Assembly (NCBI RefSeq): GCF_000247815.1
Contig: NC_021681.1
Location: forward strand, 6,322,713-6,386,712
Direction: 5' to 3'
DNA length: 64,000 bases
Source of the DNA: Ficedula albicollis
Taxonomy: Eukaryota; Chordata; Aves; Passeriformes; Muscicapidae
The translations under genes were made by a program, and so were the position numbers. The notes below the pieces were generated by a model. It saw nothing but the letters and a program-made list of their open reading frames with translations. It was not told where the DNA came from and did no database searches. Shown in pieces: positions 24,618 through 36,600 of this stretch. Positions within the stretch are counted from its first letter, which is position 1. Each line of letters starts with the position of its first letter.

Positions 24618-27600
24618 GTAAGAGAACCAAACATTTGATGGAATAGTGAGTAAAACAAACATGGGAAAATGTGGGGAGGGGTGTGGGGAATTATATCTAA
24701 GTAATGCATTGTGCTTTGGATGCTTCAATGTGGAATAATGTGTTCAACCTGGCAGAAATGTAGCCTTTATTTAAATACAAACAAAAAAAGGAAACTGAAA
24801 CCCATGAGAAAATAAAATAGGTTCTGACATGGAGTTTCACTGTTTAGCTTGATACTTTCCTGCTGGTGCTCTTGTAGACTGTTTTGCTTGTGGTTTAAAT
24901 GGGTCCCTTATAATAGGGTGTAGTAATAATTACTTTAATAAGTATAAATAATTACCTTATTTCTGGGACTAAGTATTGGACTATCTGTCAGCAGTTCAGT
25001 GAAAACTGATTCTTCCACCTCTCCCTTTCCCACCTCTGAGCAGCCTTTCTTGTTCTCCTCATCACTAGTTCCTAAAGAGACCAATCCTTCATGGGGCAAA
25101 GGACAGAATCTCAGATGATTTAGTTTTGCTTTCCCTGTCCCCAGTGCATGGAATCATGTGGAGTCTGCATTGCTTGTATCTCAGATGAGGAGTAGGTTTT
25201 CCCAGGAAAAAGTGTCTTGATGGGAGCCAGCTTTAGAGGGAAGCCAGGGCTGTCTGTTGAGCACTCAGTGCTTTTTGTTCAGTAATGGCTGTTAAATTTC
25301 AAGGAAACTTGTTTCCATACTTCCAAGTAGGCAGTAGCTGTAGAGAGGACTTCAGTTTCCAAAATCCCCCTTCCACATAGGCACTGAAAAACTGCCCAGG
25401 TTGTAAGTGAACTTTCATGGCTTCTTCCAGTTGGAGCTTAATTTGCATGTTTTCAAAACTGGCCACTGTTGTCCAAAATTTGATGCAGGTCTTAAAAAGG
25501 GTGCATGAGTTGTGTCTTGCCCTACAGGATGATGCTGAGATCCTTTTAGACCAGGCTCTCCAAGAGTTTCTGTTGCTGCTCTGGGCAACTTTGCTTACAG
25601 AAAATGGTATTTTGATATTTCCAGCAAGGGAAAGAATCTTTTTCCTCAGAGAGTGTAGATTTAAAAAGCTCCATAATTTCTAAAATAATGCCTTGTAATC
25701 TTGCCTTGTACATTGTTTTACAAAATTTTCTGACTTGTGAGTTCAAACAAAAATGTGTTTGATGAAGTGTGGCACTGGTTTTGTGGCAGATTTTATGTAG
25801 TGCTTGAAAATGAGATTCATTTGTGCTGCCAAGTGTCTTCTGAGTGTGGTGCCTTGGCAGGTTGTGTTCCCCTGATCCCACCTAGCTGTGTGTTGGTTTG
25901 CTCCCAGCCTGCCTTCTATGGACCTGTGCTCCACATCTACCAGAGCTCTGCTCCTCCATGCAGTCACACAACCCTTGCCTTGTGCAGATGCCCAGAACCA
26001 AAGACCTCGGAGGAAAAGAGCTTTTGGGGAGGCAGCTGGTCCCCTCAGCAGTGGGCTGCTGGCTCTGCACTTGCCCTGAGGTTTGCTGTTATCTGTGGCA
26101 CAGATGTGTCCCTTGCTAGGTGTGTAGCATCTAGGGAATGCATCCATATTCCTGGATCACTCTGGATGTAATTGAAGGTGCATGTGGATTTTCACTAGGT
26201 ATTGCATGTGTGCCTCAATTATGCAAAGTATTTGTTGTATTTTCTTAAGGCTTATAAAACTGTTATCAAATAGCTGGGCACACATGCAGAAACCCCAAAG
26301 CTCTGAGTGATGAAAATGCAGCACACCTTTTGTTTGTGAAGGTTGTGACAGATTTAATATCCCTCAAATGCTAAGCAGTGAAAAAGAAGAGGGAGAATCC
26401 TTCAGACCAAGCTGTTCTCTGGCTCAACTGGCCTATCTCTGTTAAATCTGTGCTACCTTTCTCAGCTGTTCTCTGGCTCAACTGGCCTATCTCTGTTAAA
26501 TCTGTGCTACCTTATATAAGCAACAGACTTCCTCTTTATCATAAAGCAAATTATGCTCCTCTACAGAGAACAATAGGATTACTTACCTCTTCATCTTCAA
26601 AATCCAAATATTTAGAAACTAGGAAATGAATACTCAAGAAGTCCATCAATTTTTCAGAGCACATAATAAGGGCATCACACTTCTTTTGGGCAGGCCAGGA
26701 AGCATTGCATACTTTTAGACTGTCCAACATTTCCCATTCTGAGATCCAGTTTTCCATTGCTTATCTCTAAACCTCCTAACTATTTGTTTTGGGATTTCCT
26801 GTTCTCTGTGCCTGTCTTAAGCCTGATTTTTTTGTATGTTGGTTTTGAAAAAAATAGTTCAGTGAGAACAGTGCAGTTGCCTTTTAGAAGTCAGCAAGCC
26901 CCCTAGTACTTACCTGTTTTTTTTGTCTGTAGTGAGGAGGGCTGTAAGGATTGTGGATAGACCAGCAGGTTTGAGGGAACTGGGGGAAACTGGGACCTGT
27001 AAGCAATGAAGAAGGTGAAGATGAGGCTATTGGGATGCTCTGAGCTGACCCACAGAAATGCTGTGTGTTGGGGTGTGTTAGAAGGTAAAGACTGCTACCT
27101 TTGAGTAAACAGTCCCTGGGGAAGTCAGTGGTGGATGTTTTTAACCATAACCTCTCTGTGTCCTTGGTCTGCCACCTGTACAGGTTGGCTGATTTGACAA
27201 AGTAAATTCAGCTAATGCTTGGAGTGGTGCTCTAGTGAAAGAACCCTAGAAAAATCTGTAAGCAATGTGGTTCTGTTTTCAGAACTGTGTGAGTGGTGCA
27301 GAGCCCTACTGCATGTTCCGCTCATGTGTTGTATTTTAAGAGCTGTTGGATAAAGTTTATGAATAATTTTGGGAGCAGAGGTCCCGGCCAGGCTTTGATA
27401 CAAAGAGGCCCTTTTGTTTTGTGTCCCTCCACTGTTGGGTATCTCCTCAAAAGGGTTACTTGTGTTGTAGTGAGCCAGAAAGAACAGTTCTTCTTCCCAT
27501 TTCTCTCTTCTCCATGCCTCTATTTCCTATTGTATGGTTCTGAAACCTACTGACTATGGTGCTTGTATGCAAGTCAAACCTAACCAACATTTTTGTTTTC

Positions 27601-30600
27601 TGCCATCTTAGTAAGTGTAATAGTTCAGACTGAGGTCAGATGGATGATCCAACCATTTCTGTCCAGGGACTGTAGATCAGGGAGCAGAGGGTTTGTGGGG
27701 TTGATAAAACCACCTTTATAACCATGTTGTATCTCAGGTGTGGAGCCTGGAGTGAAGTATCCAGAGACTGTTCCCTGTTTCCACACTTCCTCTGGGTGGG
27801 CTCTAGGTAGCATCTGTCTAATTCTGCCTCTCCTGAATGACTGATGGGGTGGGTGTTCCTGGGACTCTCAAAAGGTTCTTAACTCCCTGTGCCCTGAAAC
27901 ACCATCTCAGGGCCACACACTGTTAAATCTGTGCTACCTTATATAAGCAACAGACTTCCTCTTTATCATAAAGCAAATTATGCTCCTCTACAGAGAACAA
28001 TAGGATTACTTACCTCTTCATCTTCAAAATCCAAATATTTAGAAACTAGGAAATGAATACTCAAGAAGTCCATCAATTTTTCAGAGCACATAATAAGGGC
28101 ATCACACTTCTTTTGGGCAGGCCAGGAAGCATTGCATACTTTTAGACTGTCCAACATTTCCCATTCTGAGATCCAGTTTTCCATTGCTTATCTCTAAACC
28201 TCCTAACTATTTGTTTTGGGATTTCCTGTTCTCTGTGCCTGTCTTAAGCCTGATTTTTTTGTATGTTGGTTTTGAAAAAAATAGTTCAGTGAGAACAGTG
28301 CAGTTGCCTTTTAGAAGTCAGCAAGCCCCCTAGTACTTACCTGTTTTTTTTGTCTGTAGTGAGGAGGGCTGTAAGGATTGTGGATAGACCAGCAGGTTTG
28401 AGGGAACTGGGGGAAACTGGGACCTGTAAGCAATGAAGAAGGTGAAGATGAGGCTATTGGGATGCTCTGAGCTGACCCACAGAAATGCTGTGTGTTGGGG
28501 TGTGTTAGAAGGTAAAGACTGCTACCTTTGAGTAAACAGTCCCTGGGGAAGTCAGTGGTGGATGTTTTTAACCATAACCTCTCTGTGTCCTTGGTCTGCC
28601 ACCTGTACAGGTTGGCTGATTTGACAAAGTAAATTCAGCTAATGCTTGGAGTGGTGCTCTAGTGAAAGAACCCTAGAAAAATCTGTAAGCAATGTGGTTC
28701 TGTTTTCAGAACTGTGTGAGTGGTGCAGAGCCCTACTGCATGTTCCGCTCATGTGTTGTATTTTAAGAGCTGTTGGATAAAGTTTATGAATAATTTTGGG
28801 AGCAGAGGTCCCGGCCAGGCTTTGATACAAAGAGGCCCTTTTGTTTTGTGTCCCTCCACTGTTGGGTATCTCCTCAAAAGGGTTACTTGTGTTGTAGTGA
28901 GCCAGAAAGAACAGTTCTTCTTCCCATTTCTCTCTTCTCCATGCCTCTATTTCCTATTGTATGGTTCTGAAACCTACTGACTATGGTGCTTGTATGCAAG
29001 TCAAACCTAACCAACATTTTTGTTTTCTGCCATCTTAGTAAGTGTAATAGTTCAGACTGAGGTCAGATGGATGATCCAACCATTTCTGTCCAGGGACTGT
29101 AGATCAGGGAGCAGAGGGTTTGTGGGGTTGATAAAACCACCTTTATAACCATGTTGTATCTCAGGTGTGGAGCCTGGAGTGAAGTATCCAGAGACTGTTC
29201 CCTGTTTCCACACTTCCTCTGGGTGGGCTCTAGGTAGCATCTGTCTAATTCTGCCTCTCCTGAATGACTGATGGGGTGGGTGTTCCTGGGACTCTCAAAA
29301 GGTTCTTAACTCCCTGTGCCCTGAAACACCATCTCAGGGCCACACACTTTGCATTTTTGTATCAAAATGTGTTCTGTGCTTAAATCAGGGGGCCCTAAGA
29401 AGGCTCTGAGCAGAATTAACTGTTTCTGAATCACAGAAAGTCAAGGTTAACCTTGCAACTTTGTCATTCTGCTCCATCATACTTTTGTGCAGTTCAGTGT
29501 TTTGCAAATGTAATGATATTTTTATCAAGGATCTTGTAATTAATTGTAAAATAATTGGGTGATTAATTGTAAAAAGTGGCTTCTATAATGGCACAGTAAC
29601 TTTAACTTTGTTCTGAAATAATTGCATGTTCTCAAAATATATCTAAAATATAATGTAAAATTCTTTCTGGAAAATCAGCTTTCAGCTTACACATGTTAAA
29701 AATTGTTTTGATCAGATATTGGTAATATCTGTCATTTAAGTTATACACACAATCTGCACTGCTTTCAAACATCAATTATTCATTACTTCTCAATACAAAA
29801 AATGAATAACTATGGGGGTTTTTTTCTGTTGGTAATAGTTACTGAAATAAAAACAAGTATTAAGTGAATCTAAAGTATCTCAGAAGGAAAGGCTACTAAC
29901 AGAGGCAATCTGGCATCTCTCACCTTTAACCTGTGTCACCTACAGCAAGGAGGGATTTCTGGGTTTGTGCAGTTGGTCTGGCTGTTGAGACCAGACTTTT
30001 CTGCTATGGGTTGTGTCCAGTTGACTTTGAAGCTGTTGAAACAAGATTCTTACTATCAATTTCTCATAGTACTGTATGTTTATATCTGTATTTATACCCA
30101 CTTTATGTGTTTGGAGGATAGGAAGTAGCATGCTAGAAACCTGCTATTCCAAAACATTGGATTACAGACACAGTGAGCCTTGCCTATGGATTACTTGTGT
30201 TTATTCAGGTTATCAGTGAAAACCTCCCTAACTTCTGAGATCTTTTGTGACTCGTTAATTTAAGCATGAAAAGTATTTGGCTGTGCTGGTTTTGTAAAGT
30301 AGGAGCTAGTGGCTGCAGATTAGTGTGTCTCTTTAATGCATATGTCTGTCAAAGGTTTCTGTAGCTGCTCTGCATGTAGCTGGAGGTTAGAGAGGTTCCT
30401 TGAGCTTCATTTCCTCTGCAGACTGTAAGCAGAACATGAAGTAATTCATCACTTGCCACAGATGATTTACAATAAATCACCTCCTGACATGCTGCTGCCT
30501 GAGATCTGCAGCACTCCCAGTACAGTGCAGCCTCATGGGCTCTTCAGGTATTGCCTTAATGTTTAGAAAAAAATTGTCAGAGTAAGAAAAACCAAATTTG

Positions 30601-33600
30601 TCCCAAACGTATCGCATATGGATCTGTGTATCCTTTATTTGGTGTCAGTTTGACTTCAAACATTCCTGCCTTCCTTTTTCTTTTTGGAGGTTATTTTTTC
30701 ATCCTCATCCTCTTTGTGCCACTCTGTTAGGCTTTGTATTCTTATGGGCTTCATGTTAACTTGGGGCTTTCTACAAGAACCCAGGAGAAGACATCAGAGG
30801 CACATGTCCAATAAAAGCTTTCTGTTGTGAGGCTCACTGAGATCCTTGCACTTCAAATGCAATCCCTCAATGCGAGCAAGCCCCTACTAGCTCGAATTTG
30901 GGTGTTTTTCTGTGTTACTGAACTTAGCATCCTGGCAGAGCAGCTCACGTTTTACAGTCAGGTAGGGGAAGCACTCCACAGGACTCTTTTGTGTGGGAAG
31001 AATTGGATTTAGGCCCTTGTTCAGCACCATTCTCATGATAAAAGAGGGAGAACACACTTCTAACAAGCCTAGACAAAGTTAGAGCAAGAGTTTGAAGTCT
31101 GCTTGCTCTGAGTTGTGCAGAGAAAAAGTAGGCTATTGTCCCCTGAGAATTGCTTTGCCTCATGAGAGTTATGGGGAATGTGAATAATAAGAATGATGCA
31201 TTTTGATGTCTTTAGGAAACTGTTTTCTTAAGAGCTGCTTGGGAATGACTGAGCTTATTATCCAAGATCATCCTTATGTGCTTGCTTGGCATTAAAGGCA
31301 CTACATGATTTGCTTTTTCCAGCAAGAAGGAAAAAATTATGTTTTTTGAAAATTACAGCCTTCAGTCAAGAGTGGGAACCAATGCTGCTCCTCTGCTTCA
31401 TCACCTCAGCAGCAGGGACCTCAAACCACTGCCATCCCACAGGCAGGGCCCTGGACTGAGCATGGTTTAACTCTAGCTGAGCCTGACTGACCCAGGGGTG
31501 GCCCTCAGGTCTCAGCACTGGAGCACTCAAACTAGGAACTATTGAGGAAGATGGTATATTTAGCCACTTCTGCAGGGCATCTAATTTTAGAGCTCTTGGT
31601 AGCGGTGGTGGGTGCTTCCTTTCTCATGTCACCCCTGGCCTATTACAAGCCAAGGACAGATTGTCTGTCATATAGCCAGCAGGGAAATAGATTCACTTGT
31701 AGATCATGTTTCTCAATTAAAGTATTACAAGAAGGCAGAAGATCCTGGTGGTACTGAAAGACACTTTGAATATTGGTTAAAATAGGAAGCTCTGGCTTCA
31801 GAAGTGAGATAAAATTGCTAGATGTTGTCCTTGTGAAGAGAGAGAAGACATAATATGTTGAAGCCATTTGTCCTTTTTTGCCTGTAAAAAATCAAAACCA
31901 AGAAAGCAACGTGCTGGTCTTGAAGTGGTCTCCTGCAGAGTGCCCCTTCTGGGAAGGTCAACATCTGCTTAGGAGCTGCCCAGGATGATGATCAAGGAGA
32001 GTTCTCTGCGGAGGGACCCAGACCTGGGAGGGGAGCTAGCTTTCCTTGCCAAGGGCTGTGACTTTGTTCTTCCATCTCGCTTCAAGAGGCGGCTCAAGGC
32101 CTTCCAGCAGGCCCAGGTTTGGATGCTTGGCATTTCTTTATCTCTTTTTCTTTGTATTTTTTTATTGGATCAGGGAATCAATCTGTGTCCCCTCTAGGCG
32201 TGTCTATTTGCAGAAAGTTATTTGCAGCTAGATACCAGCTGGTTTAAAAATAAACATTCCTGGCTTAGATTGCAGAGTTAAAATGTCTTTGTAAACAAGG
32301 GGGGAAATTAACAGCAAGGGTAGTGATTTAATAATGGGGAGAACATTGTAAGACTTGAGTATTTTCTGTGAGATTTTTTTATGTGATTGCTCTGAATGTT
32401 TGTTGTTGCATGTTGGAAGAGCCACAACGTTCTGCTGTCAACCGTACAAGTCTGTGCAGACCAGCCTACCTAGTTTTGCTTTCAATGATTTTTACCATCC
32501 CAAGGTGCTTCTTTGTGCTGTTTCCTACCCTCTCTGGGCTGAGGCTGAAGGAGATGATAGAATCATTTAGTCTGGAGAAGACCCTGAAGATCACCGAGGT
32601 GTGGCCAAAGAAATGGAAATTGTATCACAACTGTATGTTTTTGGTAAATGCCAGCAGCTGTAATCGCTCTCTGGAACAACTGACAAAAGATTGGATGTGC
32701 TAGGACACCAAATGGACATGTAGTCACTCCGGATTTAGAGGGCTCACAATTTGCTGAAATCGGCCCATCTTGAGCTTTATCTATATTTAAATAATAGATG
32801 ACCCACTGAGGAAGTTAAAAAGTTGGAATTAGGCGCAGCACAGCTGTTTCCTAAGAAACAGCATTAAAATTGCTCCAAAACATACTGTGGCACATTTTTT
32901 CATGCGTTCCGGTGACACGTTAAAGTACATCTCAGAGGTTAATCTCTGGAACGTGTGTTTTTCACTCCCTGGGGGAGAATTGGATGAGGTAATAATGTGC
33001 AGTAATGGCTTGGGCGGGGCCGAGCAGTTTGGAGAGACTGTCAGGAACCACAGCACAGCTAAATTCCCTCTCCTGAGTTGGTCTGATCACTAACAGGGGT
33101 AGGGAGGGATGAGACCTCCGGGTGGAACAGCTGGAAAAATGGATGAGGCTTTGGTCCACGAGCCCTCTGCCTGGTCTGAAGCAGGAACACTTTCACTGCT
33201 GAATGCCTTGGCTATGACTGCTCTGGGGCTGCGGGTTCAAGGCAAGTGAAACACTGCAGTGGACACTCACAGTGTTCAAAAAAGATGGTATTTTTCTTCT
33301 TTCGTTTCTACATCCTCACCGTGTGTCACCCTTCTCTTTTCCTGGGCCCCACATGTCTTTCTGTGAGCTGACTTAATTCATAACCCAGTAGAATATCATC
33401 AGCAACAAAGCCAAGGCTGTTTGCTGCCTTTCCAAGGGGGTGAAATCGGTTCCCAGAGTGTCAATGGACCTCTGGAGGTGGGGGGCAGGGATGGGAGCTC
33501 TCTCACGTGGCAGCAGTGAGGTGTAGTTAAATGTTGTGCCTTGTGGGGCTGTACCTGGGGCTTGGGATGAGCTGAGAGTAGAGGTGAGTGAGCCCAGTAA

Positions 33601-36600
33601 GAAAACAGAAGTGCTGACAGGTGATAAGGTGGTGATAGGGAACAGAGAGGTGAATGAGAGCTGCTTTGTGGAACACGGGGATGTTGGCCAGGAAAGGAGG
33701 GAAGAGAAGGGTGTTGGTAAACTTCTATCTCAAGAGCTGGAAATTCCAGTTCTTGTGCTTATCCTTTTATTTATTTATGGAAGGATCAGAGAGCCTGCTG
33801 GGAGGAAGGGAGGTCTCTAATCCAATATCTCAGTTGTAGGAATACTATTTCTAACACTGGGTCACATCAGCACTGGTTTTTCCCAAGGATAGGGATTTGC
33901 CCAGCCCCTCTTGGCCACCTCTTACTGTACTTCCCTTCAGCCTAACCCTCCCAAGTTGCAATTTGGTTCCATCGTCACTGTAACTGCACTTCCAAGAGCT
34001 GCAGGCTGTGTTTAGCCCATCCCTTGGCTTCCACTTTCCCTACCTAACCAGGGCCAGACCTAAGTGTATCCTGCTGCCTGACCCTGAGCCCAGCTTTCTG
34101 ACTTCCCTCCTTTACATCTCTGGCTGGTCTCTTCCTTTCATTTTTTTGAGATGAAGGCCCAAAACTGGTCCCAGGAACTCAGAAAGCAGCCTCACTAGTG
34201 TCAGACAGAGATAACAACTTCCCATGTTTTCCTGACCTTACTCCTAAGGCAGTCCAGGACATCATTTGCCTTATTTGTAACAGCCCTCACTGCAGGCTCA
34301 TGCTCAGCCCTGCTCACTGTCTCCTGCATCCAGCCCTTTTCTGCAGGGCTGTTGCTCAGCCATGGGTTCCCAACCTGAACTGGCGCTGAGGGCCATGCCC
34401 AAGATCTACAGGCACACTCATCAGTGGAGGTGTGTGAGGCCTCTGTTTGCAAAACTCAACTGGATAAGGCCACGAGGAACTTGGTCCAAACTTACAATTA
34501 GCACTGTGTCTACTCCCACCTAAATCCTTTTGGGTTTCTGAGTTACTTAGGAAGAGTGTTTTCATTTTTGTTTTGCTGTGGTTGGACTTTGTTTCTGCTG
34601 GTGGGTTTGTTTCCTAGAAGAAAATATTCTCTCCAGAAATGCATTTTCTCATAGCTCTGTGATGTTTGGAACCATGTTCAGATGAGCCTTTGTTCTTGCT
34701 GTCCTTAGAAATGAGTAAGAAAGAGGCAGCAGAAAGATTCATTGATGGGAAAGGGCTTCGGGGGGGAAAGGAAGATAGTCTGGGGCGAGAAATACAAACC
34801 AGTGCTGGAGAACTGATGAGCTTTGAGGATGGCTTGTGTCCAGGTACCATCAGACTTCAGGAAGACAGCAACTATGAAAAATGAAAGGAGACATTAAGTC
34901 AGCATTGTGGACTGCAAGAACCCAGGCTGAGTCACTGTACCCTAAAAAGAAGATTACAATATCCCATTTGGAAATAAAGCAAGAAACTGGTAAATATATT
35001 ATCTAGGACCCTGTTGGAGCCTGGGACCAGGAGGAAGGAGTAGGAAGAATTTGAGCACTTGATGTGATACTGTTTTCTTCCATGGAGTTTTCTGCTGGGA
35101 CTGGCACATCCCTGGGAGACAGGCTGGGATGGCAGAGCTTTAGTCTGTGCTTTGTTTGTGTAGCTACAATGAGGCTGTAGTTCTGTCTGGTTTATTTATA
35201 ACACAGATGTCACTATTTTTGTCTGCCCATAAATAAACTGTATGGCTGGCAAAAGGTGATATAGTGGATGGACAGATTTTAGTTAGGGGAAATTACAGAA
35301 TGCTACAGAGTGGTATTTAAATGTGGCCTTTAATCTCACCTTTCTCTTGAGCAAAAAAGAAAAAAAAAGGTTTATCTGTTAATTATTGTAACAAAGCTGA
35401 AAGATTTATTAGACTATTTGTCATTTCCTTTCTTAGTTATTCTCTCTGAAAATGCATATCCCTGTTGGAGAAGTGTGTTCTGCTAGGCAAACAGCATTTA
35501 AGGCTAATTTTTTGCAATAAGAAACAGTTTCTTTCCAAGGAATTTCCACAGAATTTCCTGTCATACCAATTTCTTAATTTTTTTTTCACAAAAGGTTGTA
35601 ATTAACTTCTTCTTGTCCCCATAGTGGTTTGCATCTGGTTATACCCATCCCAGAGTATTAATTTGTAAGGTTGTTCTAGGGAACAAAATCCTCAAGGACT
35701 AGTTGTTGTTTTTTTTTTTCTCTTTGTGTGAGGAACAGCTTATTTCTTATATGAGAAGGAAGAAGACAAAATTCAAAAATTGTATTTCTGTTCCTGAGGC
35801 AGAATATGAAAAGCAGCTATCCCTGAGCAATGCTTGCTCCTAGTTTGGCTTGGACTGAGCAGGAGTGAGTGAGTCAGAGTGACTGGGAAGGTCATCTGGG
35901 AACCTGTGTCCAAACTGGCTCCCTCCTTCAAAGCCCAGCAGAATTCCCTGTATTTCTCCTATAGGTGTCTGACCTTCTGGCTTGTGTGGTGGTTATGGAT
36001 GAGGAAATTAATACATGCTCTGTGGTTCTGACTTGTGTGAGCTGGTACCCAGCATTGCTGGCTCTGGGAGCACCTGGAGGCAGAGGAGTTGCTTGGGTTT
36101 TTGGGAGATGGAGACCTGGGCAGAGGGGGTGAGTTGTGTTCCAGCACGGTCAGCTCAAGCTGTGTGTGAAGTGCAGAAGGGGAGGAAAATGGCCCAGTGC
36201 TGTTGTGCTCTGCTTGGGGACTTTTCTTCACTTTCCAAGAAAACAAAAACATGATTTTATCATTCCCTTGAGCTGTAGGGGATGGTGATGTATTGTTACA
36301 GTGAAGAGTCAGTATCCTTTGAAAGAACATCTTGGTTTGTGGTACTTTTTGTTGAGTTAGAGTAATTTCTCTTCGTTGTTCCTCCCAGTGCTGGCAGCCG
36401 AGAGTGCCTGCTATCCTGAAGAGATTAGGGAGCAATAAACCTGTTTTTGAGAAGTGGCCTTCAAGCAAACTGATGTGAAGTCCTATTATAGAAGTCAAGT
36501 GGCTGCAGTTGGCACCTCGAAGTCTGTTCCAGCTTTGCATTGTTTGTATGAATATGGTGCTGTGAGAGACCGGCAGGGACTTCCCCTCTGCTGGGATCCA

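Noticed and set aside
22022..24630. Minus-strand frames opposite the large PPP2R3A exon, for example 24022-24630
   Set aside because: They are mirror frames of a GC-richer coding exon, without conserved motifs or splice context.
27293..27553. Plus-strand 86-codon frame repeated in both duplication copies
   Set aside because: Duplicated only because the DNA is duplicated; no splice sites, start context or recognisable domain.
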